Source: Bordetella petrii (GTDB lineage Bacteria; Pseudomonadota; Gammaproteobacteria; Burkholderiales; Burkholderiaceae_B). From it: a stretch of DNA of 50,317 bases. The notes under the pieces were generated by a model. The model did not search any database and was not told where the DNA came from. It saw nothing but the letters and a program-made list of their open reading frames with translations. Position numbers and translations under genes: made by a program. This document shows positions 41,649 to 50,317 of this stretch, one piece after another (the first letter of the stretch is position 1; each line of letters opens with the position of its first letter). The DNA lies in NCBI RefSeq assembly GCF_020991325.1, contig NZ_JAJMLX010000006.1, forward strand, positions 1 to 50,317, read 5' to 3'.

Positions 41649-42259
41649 CAGCGTTGCTCCAGGGTGGTGCAGAAACCTTCCAGCAGCCCGTTGGCCTGCT
41701 GGCCCAGCGACTTCAGCCGGCGCGTATGGAACAGCAGCAGCAGACCCATCAAGTATGTGAATGCTTGCATCTGCTCGACGGCCACAATCTCGTCCGGCCA
41801 TGATTTCGACTTGCGCAGGCCCTTGCCCAATTGGTCCACGCAATCGCGCAACCGGGCATTCAGGCGGTCGTCCATGTCGCGGCCCAGGCCGCGCGGCCCC
41901 AGGCCCTGGAAAAGATACATGCCCAGGGAGAATTCGGTATCGCGCCTGGCGTAGTACTGGAAAAAGGCTTCGATGACGCGCCTGGCCGCGCCGGGCGCGC
42001 TGCCATGCAGCGCGCCTTCCAGATGTTCGTGCAGGCGCGCCAGCGAGGCTTCCAGCAATTCGGCATAAATGGCTTCCTTGCCCGCGAACCAGGGGTAGAT
42101 GGCTCCGGTGGTGCAGCCGGCTTCCTTGGCAATGGCGCGCACCGTGGTCTTTTCAAGTCCGTCGCGCTGGAATACGCGCTGCGCCGCATCCAGGACCAGT
42201 TGGCGGCGCAGGGCGGTCAATTGCTGGGCGCGCGGCGAGTCGGCGGCGGGCGAGGGCAT
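41648..42259 (-). CDS. TetR-family transcriptional regulator
   Basis: A 203-residue repressor. The N-terminal helix-turn-helix, LVLDAAQRVFQRDGLEKTTV then IAKEAGCTTGAIYPWFAGKE, is typical of TetR. The C-terminal helical domain (from about residue 75) should bind a small ligand; RVIEAFFQYYARRDTEFSLG is the start of that part. It is the first gene of a leftward operon with a thioesterase and a short dehydrogenase-like gene, and probably represses its own operon through AT-rich symmetric elements just upstream (42293-42319). A CoA ester or fatty acid as ligand is a guess from the thioesterase gene. Confidence 0.9.
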   Translation of the reverse strand: MPSPAADSPRAQQLTALRRQLVLDAAQRVFQRDGLEKTTVRAIAKEAGCTTGAIYPWFAGKEAIYAELLEASLARLHEHLEGALHGSAPGAARRVIEAFFQYYARRDTEFSLGMYLFQGLGPRGLGRDMDDRLNARLRDCVDQLGKGLRKSKSWPDEIVAVEQMQAFTYLMGLLLLFHTRRLKSLGQQANGLLEGFCTTLEQR

Positions 42260-42292
42260 GGCGGCAGTCAGGTAAGAAATATATCAACGGTT

Positions 42293-42319
42293 TTATTAAA
42301 TAACGTTGTTATTGATAAC
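42293..42319. promoter_or_regulatory. AT-rich palindromes upstream of tetR, possible operator
   Basis: TTATT-A-AATAA (42293-42303) and GTTAT-TG-ATAAC (42308-42319) are two short perfect palindromes in an AT-rich stretch, 34 to 60 bases before the tetR start. TetR dimers bind such symmetric sites. Both are short, and AT-rich DNA makes chance symmetry more likely. Confidence 0.4.
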
Positions 42320-42703
42320 GCAATAAGGGACGCATTAGTCGCTGTCATCACCCCCCGGAGCCTGTATCCATCCGCTACCAGGCTGTATCAACTATTGTGC
42401 AACGTTACGCCGGCCCGATCCTCGCCCGGCTGGAAATATGCGGGTAACTGCCCAGAAAGGCGCGCGGATATTGGCTTCGGCCTTTGTTCAGGGTTAACAC
42501 TGATACGTATCCGCCCAGATACAGGCAATGTTGCGAAATCCCCACAGCGCCCGCCCGCAACCTGCACTTTTATGAGCCCTACCGTAGCCAGTCCCGGGGT
42601 TTTTTGATGCAATAGCGTCAACTTCCCTTCGCGGAGTTAGGGGGGCGGCAGGCTGACGCAAGCGTTGCTGCTCTTGTCACTCAAATCAACGGAGATTTCT
42701 TAA
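42320..42703. other. 384-base gap before the porin gene, mostly unexplained
   Basis: No reading frame here looks like a gene. The part before 42600 is of ordinary composition with no clear palindrome. Near the porin the stretch TCACTCAAATCAACGGAG leads to the start codon with GGAG as ribosome site. I cannot place a confident -35/-10 pair. A long regulated leader for the porin is plausible, given how such genes are often controlled, but I see no specific element. Confidence 0.4.
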
Positions 42704-43813
42704 ATGAAAAAGACTCTGCTCGCTGCCGCCCTGCTCGCCGGTTTCGCCGGTGTGGCCCAGGCAGAAACCTCGGTCACGCTGTACGGTATCATCGACACCG
42801 GTATCGGCTACAACAAGGTCAAGGGCGACGGTTTCGACGCCAGCCGCATCGGCATGATCAACGGCGTGCAGAACGGTTCGCGCTGGGGCCTGCGTGGCAC
42901 CGAAGATCTGGGTGACGGCCTGCAAGCCGTGTTCCAACTGGAAAGCGGCTTCAGCTCCAGCAACGGTAACTCGGCTCAAGGTGGCCGCCTGTTCGGTCGC
43001 CAAGCCACCATCGGTCTGCAAAGCGACAGCTGGGGCCGTCTGGACTTCGGTCGTCAAACCAACATCACCTCGAAGTACTTCGGCTCGATCGATCCGTTCG
43101 GCGCTGGTTTCGGCCAAGCCAACATCGGTATGGGCATCAGCGCCGCCAACACGGTTCGCTGGGACAACATGGTCATGTACCAAACCCCGTCCTACAGCGG
43201 CTTCCAGTTTGGCGTTGGCTACTCGTTCAGCGTGGATGACGAAGGCGGTTCCGACCGCGTCGGCTTCCAAACCGCCAACAACGTCCGCGGCATCACCACC
43301 GGCCTGCGCTACGTGAACGGCCCCCTGAACGTCGCCCTGACGTACGACCAGCTGAACGCTTCGAACAACCAGCTGCAAGACGAAGTTGACGCCACCCCCC
43401 GTTCGTACGGCATCGGCGCTTCGTACGACTTCGAAATCCTGAAGCTCTCGCTGGCCTACGCCCGCACCACCGACGGCTGGTTCGGCGGCCAAGGCATCAA
43501 CGGCATCAGCAGCGGCGACAGCCTGGTTTCGAACGCCTTCGCTGACGGCTTCAAGGCCAATTCGTACATGGTCGGCCTGTCGGCCCCCATCGGCGGCGCC
43601 AGCAAGCTGTTCGGTTCGTGGCAAATGGTTGATCCCAGCAACGACCGCCTGACCGGCGACGACGAGAAGATGAACGTCTTCTCGCTGGGCTACACCTACG
43701 ACCTGTCCAAGCGCACCAACCTGTACGCCTACGGTTCGTACGCCGACAGCTACGCCTTCATCGACGAGCTGAAGAGCACCTCGGTCGGCGTCGGTATCCG
43801 TCACCGCTTCTAA
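42704..43813 (+). CDS. general outer-membrane porin (Gram-negative porin, 16-strand type)
   Basis: A 369-residue beta-barrel precursor. The signal peptide MKKTLLAAALLAGFAGVAQA ends at residue 20 and the mature chain begins ETSVTLYGIIDTG, the usual start of beta-proteobacterial trimeric porins. Early strands carry GSRWGLRGTEDLGDGLQAVF, and the C-terminus ends VGVGIRHRF with the final Phe needed for barrel assembly. It lets small hydrophilic solutes cross the outer membrane. Codons are strongly biased (AAC, CTG, GGT, and CAA for most Gln), as in highly expressed genes. It is followed by a terminator and then the nuo operon, a neighbourhood also seen in Bordetella. Confidence 0.95.
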   Translation: MKKTLLAAALLAGFAGVAQAETSVTLYGIIDTGIGYNKVKGDGFDASRIGMINGVQNGSRWGLRGTEDLGDGLQAVFQLESGFSSSNGNSAQGGRLFGRQATIGLQSDSWGRLDFGRQTNITSKYFGSIDPFGAGFGQANIGMGISAANTVRWDNMVMYQTPSYSGFQFGVGYSFSVDDEGGSDRVGFQTANNVRGITTGLRYVNGPLNVALTYDQLNASNNQLQDEVDATPRSYGIGASYDFEILKLSLAYARTTDGWFGGQGINGISSGDSLVSNAFADGFKANSYMVGLSAPIGGASKLFGSWQMVDPSNDRLTGDDEKMNVFSLGYTYDLSKRTNLYAYGSYADSYAFIDELKSTSVGVGIRHRF

Positions 43814-43877
43814 TCGGCCGCGGGGCGCAAGCCTCGCCACGATTCCAAGCGTGCAGGCGGGCCTCGGCCCGCTTGCG

Positions 43878-43905
43878 AAAAGCCACCCCTCGGGGTGGCT
43901 TTTTT
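43878..43905 (+). terminator. rho-independent terminator after the porin gene
   Basis: AGCCACCCC (43881-43889) pairs with GGGGTGGCT (43892-43900), preceded by AAA and followed by a T-run to 43905. This is a strong intrinsic terminator that separates the porin transcript from the nuo operon. Confidence 0.93.
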
Positions 43906-43976
43906 ATGCCTGCAAACAGTCAATAGCTTCTCATTTTCGAGTGTCTGGGTTCAGCGGGCAGTCACTTAGCAAATGC

Positions 43977-43982
43977 TACAAT
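43977..43982 (+). promoter_or_regulatory. possible -10 element of the nuo operon
   Basis: TACAAT lies 32 bases upstream of the nuoA start in the gap after the porin terminator, where the nuo promoter is expected. A good -35 is not evident at the right spacing, so the call is weak. Confidence 0.35.
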
Positions 43983-44013
43983 CTGAAGGTTTGCGCATTT
44001 GACGGACGCCAGA

Positions 44014-44373
44014 ATGAACTTGCAACAGTATTTTCCCGTCCTGCTGTTTATCGTAGTGGCCACCCTTATCGGGTTTGCGCTGCTTACAGCAGGCTCCCTT
44101 CTTGGGCCGCGGCGTCCCTATGCCGAAAAACTTTCGGCCTACGAATGCGGCTTCGAAGCCTTCGAAGACGCCCGCATGAAGTTCGATGTGCGCTATTACC
44201 TGGTTGCCATCCTCTTCATCCTGTTCGACCTCGAAATCGCCTTCCTGTTTCCGTGGGCCATCGCCCAGGGCACGGTTGGCCTCGTCGGCTTCTGGACCGT
44301 CATGGTCTTCCTGGCCGTGCTGACGGTGGGCTTCATCTACGAATGGAAAAAGGGCGCGCTGGACTGGGAATAA
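44014..44373 (+). CDS. nuoA: NADH-quinone oxidoreductase subunit A
   Basis: A 119-residue inner-membrane subunit of respiratory complex I with three helices. [20 protein letters not shown] lies in the conserved loop after helix 1, followed by [15 protein letters not shown]. It belongs to the proton-pumping membrane arm near the quinone site. ATG at 44014-44016 ([12 protein letters not shown]) is preferred to an in-frame ATG at 43999. It is the first gene of a rightward nuo operon and is followed after 33 bases by nuoB. Confidence 0.96.
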   Translation: MNLQQYFPVLLFIVVATLIGFALLTAGSLLGPRRPYAEKLSAYECGFEAFEDARMKFDVRYYLVAILFILFDLEIAFLFPWAIAQGTVGLVGFWTVMVFLAVLTVGFIYEWKKGALDWE

Positions 44374-44406
44374 CCCAAGTCTTCCCGCACGCTATCAGAG
44401 ACGAAA

Positions 44407-44883
44407 ATGGCTATAGACGGCATCCTCAAGCAAGGCTTCATCACTACCAGCGCCGACAAGTTCCTGAACTGGGCAAAAACGGGGTCGATGTGGCCCATGA
44501 CCTTCGGCCTGGCCTGTTGCGCGGTCGAGATGATGCACGCCGGCGCGGCGCGCTACGACCTGGACCAATTCGGCATCATCTTCCGGCCCAGCCCGCGCCA
44601 GTCCGACCTGATGATCGTGGCCGGCACGCTGTGCAACAAAATGGCCCCCGCGCTGCGCAAGGTCTACGACCAAATGCCCGAGCCGCGCTGGGTGGTTTCC
44701 ATGGGGTCGTGCGCCAACGGCGGGGGGTATTACCACTACTCGTACTCGGTGGTGCGCGGCTGTGATCGCATCGTGCCTGTCGATGTCTACGTACCTGGCT
44801 GTCCGCCCACTGCCGAAGCGCTGGTCTATGGGCTGCTGCAAATGCAGAACAAGATTCGCCTGACCAACACTATTGCCCGCTGA
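44407..44883 (+). CDS. nuoB: NADH-quinone oxidoreductase subunit B
   Basis: A 158-residue peripheral subunit that holds iron-sulfur cluster N2, the last electron carrier before quinone. The ligands C37 and C38 (LACCAVEMM), C102 (GSCANGGG) and C132 (VPGCPPT) are all present. It docks onto NuoD and the membrane arm. It follows nuoA by 33 bases and precedes nuoC by 66 bases. Length and motifs are standard. Confidence 0.97.
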   Translation: MAIDGILKQGFITTSADKFLNWAKTGSMWPMTFGLACCAVEMMHAGAARYDLDQFGIIFRPSPRQSDLMIVAGTLCNKMAPALRKVYDQMPEPRWVVSMGSCANGGGYYHYSYSVVRGCDRIVPVDVYVPGCPPTAEALVYGLLQMQNKIRLTNTIAR

Positions 44884-44949
44884 TCGCGCTCGCCGCGCGG
44901 AGCCTTCCGCCGGCCACAGCTGTCAGCATACCGGTTTACCCAATCGACC

Positions 44950-45579
44950 ATGACGATGACCAGGCTCGAAACCCTGAAACACAACCTGCAGGCCGCGCTC
45001 GGGGCCGACATTGCCCTGACCGACGCGCTCGGCGAACTTACGCTGGAAGTGCCGGCCGACCAGTGGCTGCCGGTCTGCAACAAGCTGCGCACCGAGGCCG
45101 GCCTGAGCTTCGAAATCTGTATCGACTTGTGCGGCGTCGACTACCTGACCTGGGGCAATGGCACCCGCCAGGCCGCCGAAGAAAAGGTGGCCGGCGTCCA
45201 GCGCTCGCGTTTCGCCGTGGTCGTGCATCTGCTGTCGGTGGCCCATAACTGGCGCCTGCGCGTGCGCACGTGGTGCCCCGACGACGACTTCCCCATGGTG
45301 GGTTCGCTGATCGAATGCTGGCCCGGCGTGAATTGGTTCGAACGCGAAGCCTTCGACCTGTACGGCATCGTCTTCGAAGGCCACCCCGACCTGCGTCGCA
45401 TCCTTACCGACTACGGCTTTATCGGCCACCCGTTCCGCAAAGACTTCCCCCTGTCGGGCACGGTCGAAATGCGCTACGACCCCGAACAGAAGCGCGTCAT
45501 CTACCAGCCGGTCACCATCGATCCCCGCGAAATCACTCCGCGTGTCGTGCGTGAAGATTCCTACGGCATGGGGCGTTAA
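44950..45579 (+). CDS. nuoC: NADH-quinone oxidoreductase subunit C
   Basis: A 209-residue 30-kDa-type subunit of complex I. The family signature [20 protein letters not shown] and [10 protein letters not shown] are intact near residue 135 onward. It is separate from NuoD here, unlike the fused NuoCD of enterobacteria. An in-frame ATG at 44956 is an alternative start two codons later. nuoD follows three bases after the stop. Confidence 0.96.
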   Translation: MTMTRLETLKHNLQAALGADIALTDALGELTLEVPADQWLPVCNKLRTEAGLSFEICIDLCGVDYLTWGNGTRQAAEEKVAGVQRSRFAVVVHLLSVAHNWRLRVRTWCPDDDFPMVGSLIECWPGVNWFEREAFDLYGIVFEGHPDLRRILTDYGFIGHPFRKDFPLSGTVEMRYDPEQKRVIYQPVTIDPREITPRVVREDSYGMGR

Positions 45580-45582
45580 ATC

Positions 45583-46839
45583 ATGGCAGAAATCAAGAAC
45601 TACACCCTGAACTTCGGTCCTCAGCACCCGGCCGCGCACGGCGTGCTGCGCCTGGTGCTCGAACTTGACGGCGAAGTCATCCAGCGCGCCGATCCTCACA
45701 TCGGCCTGCTGCACCGCGCCACCGAAAAACTGGCCGAACACAAAACCTTTATCCAGGCGCTGCCCTACATGGACCGCCTGGACTACGTGTCCATGATGTG
45801 CAACGAGCACGCCTACGTCATGGCCATCGAAAAGCTGCTGGGCATCGAAGCCCCGTTGCGCGCGCAGTACATCCGCGTGATGTTCGATGAAATCACCCGC
45901 CTGCTCAATCACCTGATGTCGCTGGGTTCGCACGCGCTCGACGTGGGCGCCATGGCGGTGTTCCTGTATGCCTTCCGCGAACGCGAAGACCTGATGGACT
46001 GCTACGAAGCCGTCTCGGGTGCCCGCATGCACGCGGCGTACTATCGCCCCGGCGGCGTCTACCGCGACCTGCCCGACGCCATGCCGCAGTATGGCGAAAG
46101 CAGCAAGTACCGCGGCGAAAAAGACCTGCGCCTGATGAACGATGCGCGCTCGGGCTCGTTGCTGGATTTCATCGAAGACTTCACCAACCGCTTCCCGGCC
46201 TGCATCGACGAATACGAAACCCTGCTTACCGATAACCGCATCTGGAAGCAGCGCCTGGTGGGCATCGGGGTGGTCGACCCCGACCGCGCCAAGGCCCTGG
46301 GTTTTACCGGCCCCATGCTGCGCGGTTCCGGCGTGGCCTGGGACCTGCGCAAGATGCAGCCCTACGAAGTCTACGACCTGGTCGATTTCGACGTGCCGGT
46401 GGGCGTCAACGGCGACTGCTACGACCGCTACCTGGTGCGTATCGCCGAAATGCGCGAAAGCACCCGCATCATCCGCCAGTGCGTGGAATGGCTGCGCAAC
46501 AATCCCGGTCCGGTCATGGTCGAGAACCACAAAGTGGCGCCTCCCAGCCGTACCGGCATGAAAACCAACATGGAAGAGCTCATCCACCACTTCAAGCTCT
46601 TCACCGAGGGTTTCCACGTGCCTCCGGGCGAGGCTTTTGCCTCGGTCGAACACCCCAAGGGCGAATTCGGCATCTATCTGGTGTCCGATGGCGCCAACAA
46701 GCCTTACCGCCTGAAAATTCGGGCGCCAGGTTTTGCCCATTTGCAATCGCTCGATGAAATGTCGCGCGGCCACATGATCGCCGATGCCGTCACCATCATC
46801 GGCACGCAGGATATCGTTTTCGGCGAAATCGACCGCTGA
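45583..46839 (+). CDS. nuoD: NADH-quinone oxidoreductase subunit D
   Basis: A 418-residue 49-kDa-type subunit that shapes the quinone-binding cavity with NuoB. The N-terminal [20 protein letters not shown], the [20 protein letters not shown] region and [16 protein letters not shown] are conserved. It derives from the large subunit of NiFe hydrogenases but has lost the metal site. It starts three bases after nuoC and is followed after 40 bases by nuoE. Confidence 0.97.
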   Translation: MAEIKNYTLNFGPQHPAAHGVLRLVLELDGEVIQRADPHIGLLHRATEKLAEHKTFIQALPYMDRLDYVSMMCNEHAYVMAIEKLLGIEAPLRAQYIRVMFDEITRLLNHLMSLGSHALDVGAMAVFLYAFREREDLMDCYEAVSGARMHAAYYRPGGVYRDLPDAMPQYGESSKYRGEKDLRLMNDARSGSLLDFIEDFTNRFPACIDEYETLLTDNRIWKQRLVGIGVVDPDRAKALGFTGPMLRGSGVAWDLRKMQPYEVYDLVDFDVPVGVNGDCYDRYLVRIAEMRESTRIIRQCVEWLRNNPGPVMVENHKVAPPSRTGMKTNMEELIHHFKLFTEGFHVPPGEAFASVEHPKGEFGIYLVSDGANKPYRLKIRAPGFAHLQSLDEMSRGHMIADAVTIIGTQDIVFGEIDR

Positions 46840-46879
46840 TCCGTCAGCGCGAACGCCCCGCATAACCCGGATTCAAACT

Positions 46880-47383
46880 ATGCTGCTTTCCGAACAGGCC
46901 TACCAGAAAATCGATCGGGAACTTGCCAAGTTCCCGGCCGACCAGCGGCAGTCGGCCATCATGGCTTCGCTTGCCATCGCGCAAGAAGAAAAGGGCTGGC
47001 TGCCCACCGAAGTCATCGAAGACGTGGCCAACTATATCGGCGTGCCCCCCATCGCGGTGCAGGAAGTCGCCACGTTCTACAACATGTTCGATACCAAGCC
47101 GGTGGGCAAGCACAAGATCGCGGTTTGCACGAACCTGCCCTGTGCCTTGCGCGATGGCGAGAAAGCCGGCGATTTCCTCAAGCGCAAGTTGGGTATCGAC
47201 TACCGCGAAACCACGCCCGACGGCCAGTTCACTCTGGTCGAAGGCGAATGCATGGGCGCTTGCGGCGATTCACCCGTGCTCATCGTCAACAACAAGCATA
47301 TGTGCGTGCGCATGACCGAAGAAAAGCTCGACGCGCTGGTGCAGGGCCTGAAGGCGCAAGGCGCCCAAGGAGAATCGGCATGA
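46880..47383 (+). CDS. nuoE: NADH-quinone oxidoreductase subunit E
   Basis: A 167-residue 24-kDa-type subunit with a thioredoxin-like fold. It binds one [2Fe-2S] cluster through the pairs CTNLPC and CMGACG (C-x4-C and C-x3-C). The N-terminal helices contain [23 protein letters not shown] at 46880-46882 starts [11 protein letters not shown]. Its stop overlaps the nuoF start (ATGA), so NuoE and NuoF, which together form the NADH-oxidising tip, are translationally coupled. Confidence 0.96.
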   Translation: MLLSEQAYQKIDRELAKFPADQRQSAIMASLAIAQEEKGWLPTEVIEDVANYIGVPPIAVQEVATFYNMFDTKPVGKHKIAVCTNLPCALRDGEKAGDFLKRKLGIDYRETTPDGQFTLVEGECMGACGDSPVLIVNNKHMCVRMTEEKLDALVQGLKAQGAQGESA

Positions 47384-48747
47384 ACGCGCCCGATCTGTAC
47401 AAGCACCTGGCCCAGGGGCTGGACCCCAACCCCCTGAACGACCTGGCCAATTCCATGTGCCTGCACGGCCGCCACATCTCGCCGCAGATCATGGCGGATG
47501 TCGATGGCAGCAACTGGCATCTGCAAGACTACGTCAAGCGTGGCGGTTATGAGGCCCTGCGCAAGATCCTGTCCACCGGCATGAAACCCGAAGACGTGAT
47601 CGCCGAAGTCAAGGCCTCGGGCCTGCGCGGCCGCGGCGGCGCGGGCTTTCCCACCGGCCTGAAATGGAGCTTCATGCCGCGCGCCTTCCCGGGCCAGAAG
47701 TACCTGGTCTGCAACTCCGACGAAGGCGAGCCGGGCACGTTCAAAGACCGCGACATCCTGCGCTTCAATCCGCACATCGTGATCGAGGGCATGGCCATTG
47801 CCGCCTATGCCATGGGCATCTCGGTGGGCTACAACTACATCCACGGCGAAATCTTCGAAGTCTACGATCGCTTCGAGGAAGCCCTGGAAGAAGCGCGCGC
47901 CGCCGGCTTCCTGGGCGACAAGATCCTGGGTTCGGAATTCAGCTTCCAGCTGCACGCCTTTCATGGCTATGGTGCGTATATTTGCGGCGAAGAAACCGCG
48001 CTGCTCGAATCGCTCGAAGGCAAGAAGGGCCAGCCGCGCTTCAAGCCGCCGTTTCCCGCCAGTTTCGGCCTGTACGGCAAGCCCACCACCATCAACAACA
48101 CCGAAACTTTCGCGGCGGTGCCCTGGATCATCCGTAACAGCGGCCAGGCCTACCTGGAAGTGGGCAAGCCCAACAACGGCGGCACCAAGCTGTTCTCCAT
48201 CTCGGGCGACGTCGAACGTCCCGGCAACTACGAAATCCCGCTGGGCACGCCGTTTTCCACGCTGCTCGAGCTGGCAGGCGGCATGCGCGGCGGCAAGAAG
48301 CTGAAGGCCGTGATCCCCGGCGGGTCCAGCGCCCCGGTGCTGCCCGCCGACATCATGATGGACACCACCATGGACTACGACGCCATCGCCAAGGCGGGTT
48401 CCATGCTGGGGTCGGGCGCGGTCATCGTCATGGACGAAACCCGCTGCATGGTGAAGTCGCTGCTGCGGCTGTCGTACTTCTATTTCGAAGAAAGCTGCGG
48501 CCAGTGCACGCCGTGCCGCGAAGGCACAGGCTGGCTCTACCGCATGGTTCACCGCATCGAGCACGGCCAGGGCCGCCAGGAAGACCTGGATCTGCTCGAC
48601 AACGTGGCCAGCAACATCATGGGCCGCACGATCTGCGCCCTGGGCGATGCCGCCGCCATGCCGGTACGCGGTTTCATCAAGCATTATCGCGACGAATTCG
48701 CGCACCACATCGAACACAAGTCGTGTGTGGTCCCGCAATATCTGTAG
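47380..48747 (+). CDS. nuoF: NADH-quinone oxidoreductase subunit F
   Basis: A 455-residue flavoprotein that binds NADH and FMN. The NADH/FMN loop [16 protein letters not shown] and the segment [17 protein letters not shown] are intact. The [4Fe-4S] cluster N3 ligands are in [12 protein letters not shown], with the fourth Cys in GRTICALGD. It accepts hydride from NADH at the tip of the peripheral arm. ATG at 47380-47382 overlaps the nuoE stop by four bases. nuoG follows after 15 bases. Confidence 0.97.
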   Translation: MNAPDLYKHLAQGLDPNPLNDLANSMCLHGRHISPQIMADVDGSNWHLQDYVKRGGYEALRKILSTGMKPEDVIAEVKASGLRGRGGAGFPTGLKWSFMPRAFPGQKYLVCNSDEGEPGTFKDRDILRFNPHIVIEGMAIAAYAMGISVGYNYIHGEIFEVYDRFEEALEEARAAGFLGDKILGSEFSFQLHAFHGYGAYICGEETALLESLEGKKGQPRFKPPFPASFGLYGKPTTINNTETFAAVPWIIRNSGQAYLEVGKPNNGGTKLFSISGDVERPGNYEIPLGTPFSTLLELAGGMRGGKKLKAVIPGGSSAPVLPADIMMDTTMDYDAIAKAGSMLGSGAVIVMDETRCMVKSLLRLSYFYFEESCGQCTPCREGTGWLYRMVHRIEHGQGRQEDLDLLDNVASNIMGRTICALGDAAAMPVRGFIKHYRDEFAHHIEHKSCVVPQYL

Positions 48748-48762
48748 GTCTCAGGAACAGCA

Positions 48763-50317
48763 ATGGTTGAATTAACCGTCGACGGCAATCAGGTCGAAGT
48801 CCCCGAGGGCAGCATGGTCATGCATGCGGCCCAGAAGCTCGGCCTGTACGTGCCGCATTTCTGCTACCACAAGAAACTGTCCATCGCGGCCAACTGCCGC
48901 ATGTGCCTGGTTGAAGTGGAAAAGGCGCCCAAGGCGCTGCCCGCCTGCGCCACGCCGGCCACCAATGGCATGGTGGTGCACACTTGCTCCGAGAAGGCCA
49001 AGGCCGCGCAAAAGTCGGTCATGGAATTTCTCCTTATCAACCACCCCCTCGATTGCCCCATCTGCGACCAGGGCGGTGAATGCCAGCTGCAGGATCTGGC
49101 GGTGGGCTACGGCGGCTCGGCTTCGCGCTATCGCGAAGAAAAGCGCGTGGTCTTCCACAAGAACCTGGGCCCGCTGGTTTCGGCCGAGGAAATGGCCCGC
49201 TGCATCCACTGCACCCGCTGTGTGCGCTTCGGCCAGGAAATCGGCGGCGTCATGGAACTGGGCATGCTGGGCCGTGGCGAACATTCCGAGATCACATCCT
49301 TCGTGGGCCGCACGGTCGAATCCGAGCTGTCGGGCAACATGATCGACCTCTGTCCCGTTGGCGCGCTGACGTCCAAGCCGTTCCGCTACACGGCCCGCAC
49401 CTGGGAACTGGCGCGCCGCCGCACGGTCAGCCCGCACGACAGCCTGGGCGCCAACCTGGTGGTGCAGGTCAAGGGCGACCGCGCCATGCGCGTGGTGCCC
49501 TTCGAAGACGAAGCCATCAACGAATGCTGGATCAGCGACCGCGACCGCTTCTCGTATGAAGGCCTGAACACCGCCGACCGCCTGACCGCACCCATGATCA
49601 AGGGCGCCGACGGCAAATGGCAGGAAGCCTCGTGGGCCGACGCGCTGCAAGCCGTGGCCCAAGGCTTGTCGCGCGTGCGCGACAGCCATGGCGCCGGCCA
49701 GATCGGCGCGCTGGCCGCCGAATACGCCACCACCGAAGAATTCGCCTTGCTGGGCCGCCTGGTGCGCGCCCTGGGTTCCGAAAACATCGACTTCCGCCTG
49801 CGCCAGACCGATGCCGCATTCGACGCCGCCCTGTCGGGCGCGCCGTGGCTGGGCATGCCGGTGGCCGATCTCGACACCGTCGACCGCGTGTTGGTGGTGG
49901 GTTCGTTCCTGCGCAAAGACCACCCCCTGATGGCCCAGCGCCTGCGGCAGGCGGCCAAGCGCGGCACGCAGATCCTGCTGGTGGACAGCGCCGCCGACGA
50001 TCCGCTGATGCCGGTTACCGCGCGCATTACCGTGGCCCCGTCCGGGCTGCCGTCGGCACTGGCCCAGGTGGCCGTCGCGCTGGCCCAGGCCAAGGAACAA
50101 ACCGTGCCGGGCGAATTCGCCAGCATCACGCCTGACGAAAGCGCCAAACTCATTGCCGCCAGCCTGGCCTCGGGCAGCAACGCGGCCGTGCTGTTGGGTA
50201 ACATGGCCGTGGCGTCGCCGCAGGCGTCGCTGCTGGCAGCCAACGCGCGCAGCGTGGCCGACCTGGCCGGCGCGCGCTTCGGCTTCCTGACTTCCGGCGG
50301 CAATACGGTGGGCGGCT
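48763..50317 (+). CDS. nuoG: NADH-quinone oxidoreductase subunit G (partial, cut by window end)
   Basis: The first 518 or so residues of the 75-kDa-type subunit. An N-terminal ferredoxin-like domain has HFCYHKK and NCRMCLVE for a [2Fe-2S] cluster. Cluster ligands HPLDCPICDQGGECQLQD and CIHCTRCVRFGQE for [4Fe-4S] clusters follow, then the start of the molybdopterin-oxidoreductase-like body (TVESELSGNMIDLCPVGAL). The frame is open to the window edge. ATG at 48763-48765 follows CAGGAAC. The remaining nuo genes presumably lie beyond this window. Confidence 0.97.
   Translation, partial: MVELTVDGNQVEVPEGSMVMHAAQKLGLYVPHFCYHKKLSIAANCRMCLVEVEKAPKALPACATPATNGMVVHTCSEKAKAAQKSVMEFLLINHPLDCPICDQGGECQLQDLAVGYGGSASRYREEKRVVFHKNLGPLVSAEEMARCIHCTRCVRFGQEIGGVMELGMLGRGEHSEITSFVGRTVESELSGNMIDLCPVGALTSKPFRYTARTWELARRRTVSPHDSLGANLVVQVKGDRAMRVVPFEDEAINECWISDRDRFSYEGLNTADRLTAPMIKGADGKWQEASWADALQAVAQGLSRVRDSHGAGQIGALAAEYATTEEFALLGRLVRALGSENIDFRLRQTDAAFDAALSGAPWLGMPVADLDTVDRVLVVGSFLRKDHPLMAQRLRQAAKRGTQILLVDSAADDPLMPVTARITVAPSGLPSALAQVAVALAQAKEQTVPGEFASITPDESAKLIAASLASGSNAAVLLGNMAVASPQASLLAANARSVADLAGARFGFLTSGGNTVGG

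Noticed and set aside
42260-42703. Search for a second copy of the tRNA-Leu 3' end as an island attachment site
   Set aside because: Reading the gap before the porin by eye shows no repeat of the tRNA T-arm and acceptor sequence, and no integrase gene is present in the window. A tRNA-targeted island is therefore not supported.

Overview
The window comes from a high-GC betaproteobacterium. It is most likely an Alcaligenaceae member of the Bordetella/Achromobacter type. Three things point there: three orphan 'Bug'-type periplasmic receptors, a general porin placed directly before a proton-pumping NADH dehydrogenase (nuo) operon, and many LysR, IclR and GntR regulators beside small catabolic operons. 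The species assignment is inferred from gene content and layout, not from a search.

Layout. Bases 1-1264 look like a core block: the Ala/Pro-rich tail of what is probably SecG, a HAD phosphatase on the opposite strand, and a complete tRNA-Leu(GAG). Bases 1265-2880 are AT-richer and look like a scar: a cluster of inverted repeats, an orphan lipoprotein, a perfect palindrome and a frameshifted helix-turn-helix regulator. Bases 2881-6393 hold a small lipoprotein, a TehA-type carrier, a DsbA/FrnE-like protein and a flavin oxidoreductase. The right edge, 42704-50317, is core again: a highly expressed porin and nuoA-nuoG, with nuoG cut by the window end.

Between these edges lie several catabolic modules. 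(1) Bases 5206-13811 carry an IclR gene facing hyuA-hyuB, two DAO-family flavin oxidoreductases and a Bug receptor, with a perfect palindrome in the divergent promoter. (2) Bases 13814-17414 carry a DUF35 protein, a thiolase-fold protein apparently without its nucleophilic cysteine, a two-subunit CoA-transferase and an AllA-like protein, divergent from a LysR gene. (3) Bases 18550-24805 carry a three-part biotin-dependent acyl-CoA carboxylase with an ADP-forming acyl-CoA ligase and a Bug receptor; four of these five genes are joined by overlapping start/stop codons or gaps under 10 bases. (4) Bases 32387-36881 carry a Bug receptor behind a perfect 20-base operator, a GntR/UTRA regulator, a LeuC/LeuD-like dehydratase and a methylisocitrate-lyase-like enzyme. 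Each module joins a receptor or activating enzyme to a short breakdown route, but no substrate can be named from sequence alone.

The remaining genes are a CigR-like protein, an epoxide-hydrolase-like enzyme with a divergent LysR gene, an APC permease, a 53-codon gene with its own ribosome site and hairpin, an FMN reductase with a divergent LysR gene, a DUF4142 protein, a small membrane protein, an MFS carrier, a lipid-kinase/phosphoesterase/PAP2 cluster, and a TetR-thioesterase-dehydrogenase-fragment operon. No integrase, transposase, CRISPR array or rRNA was seen.
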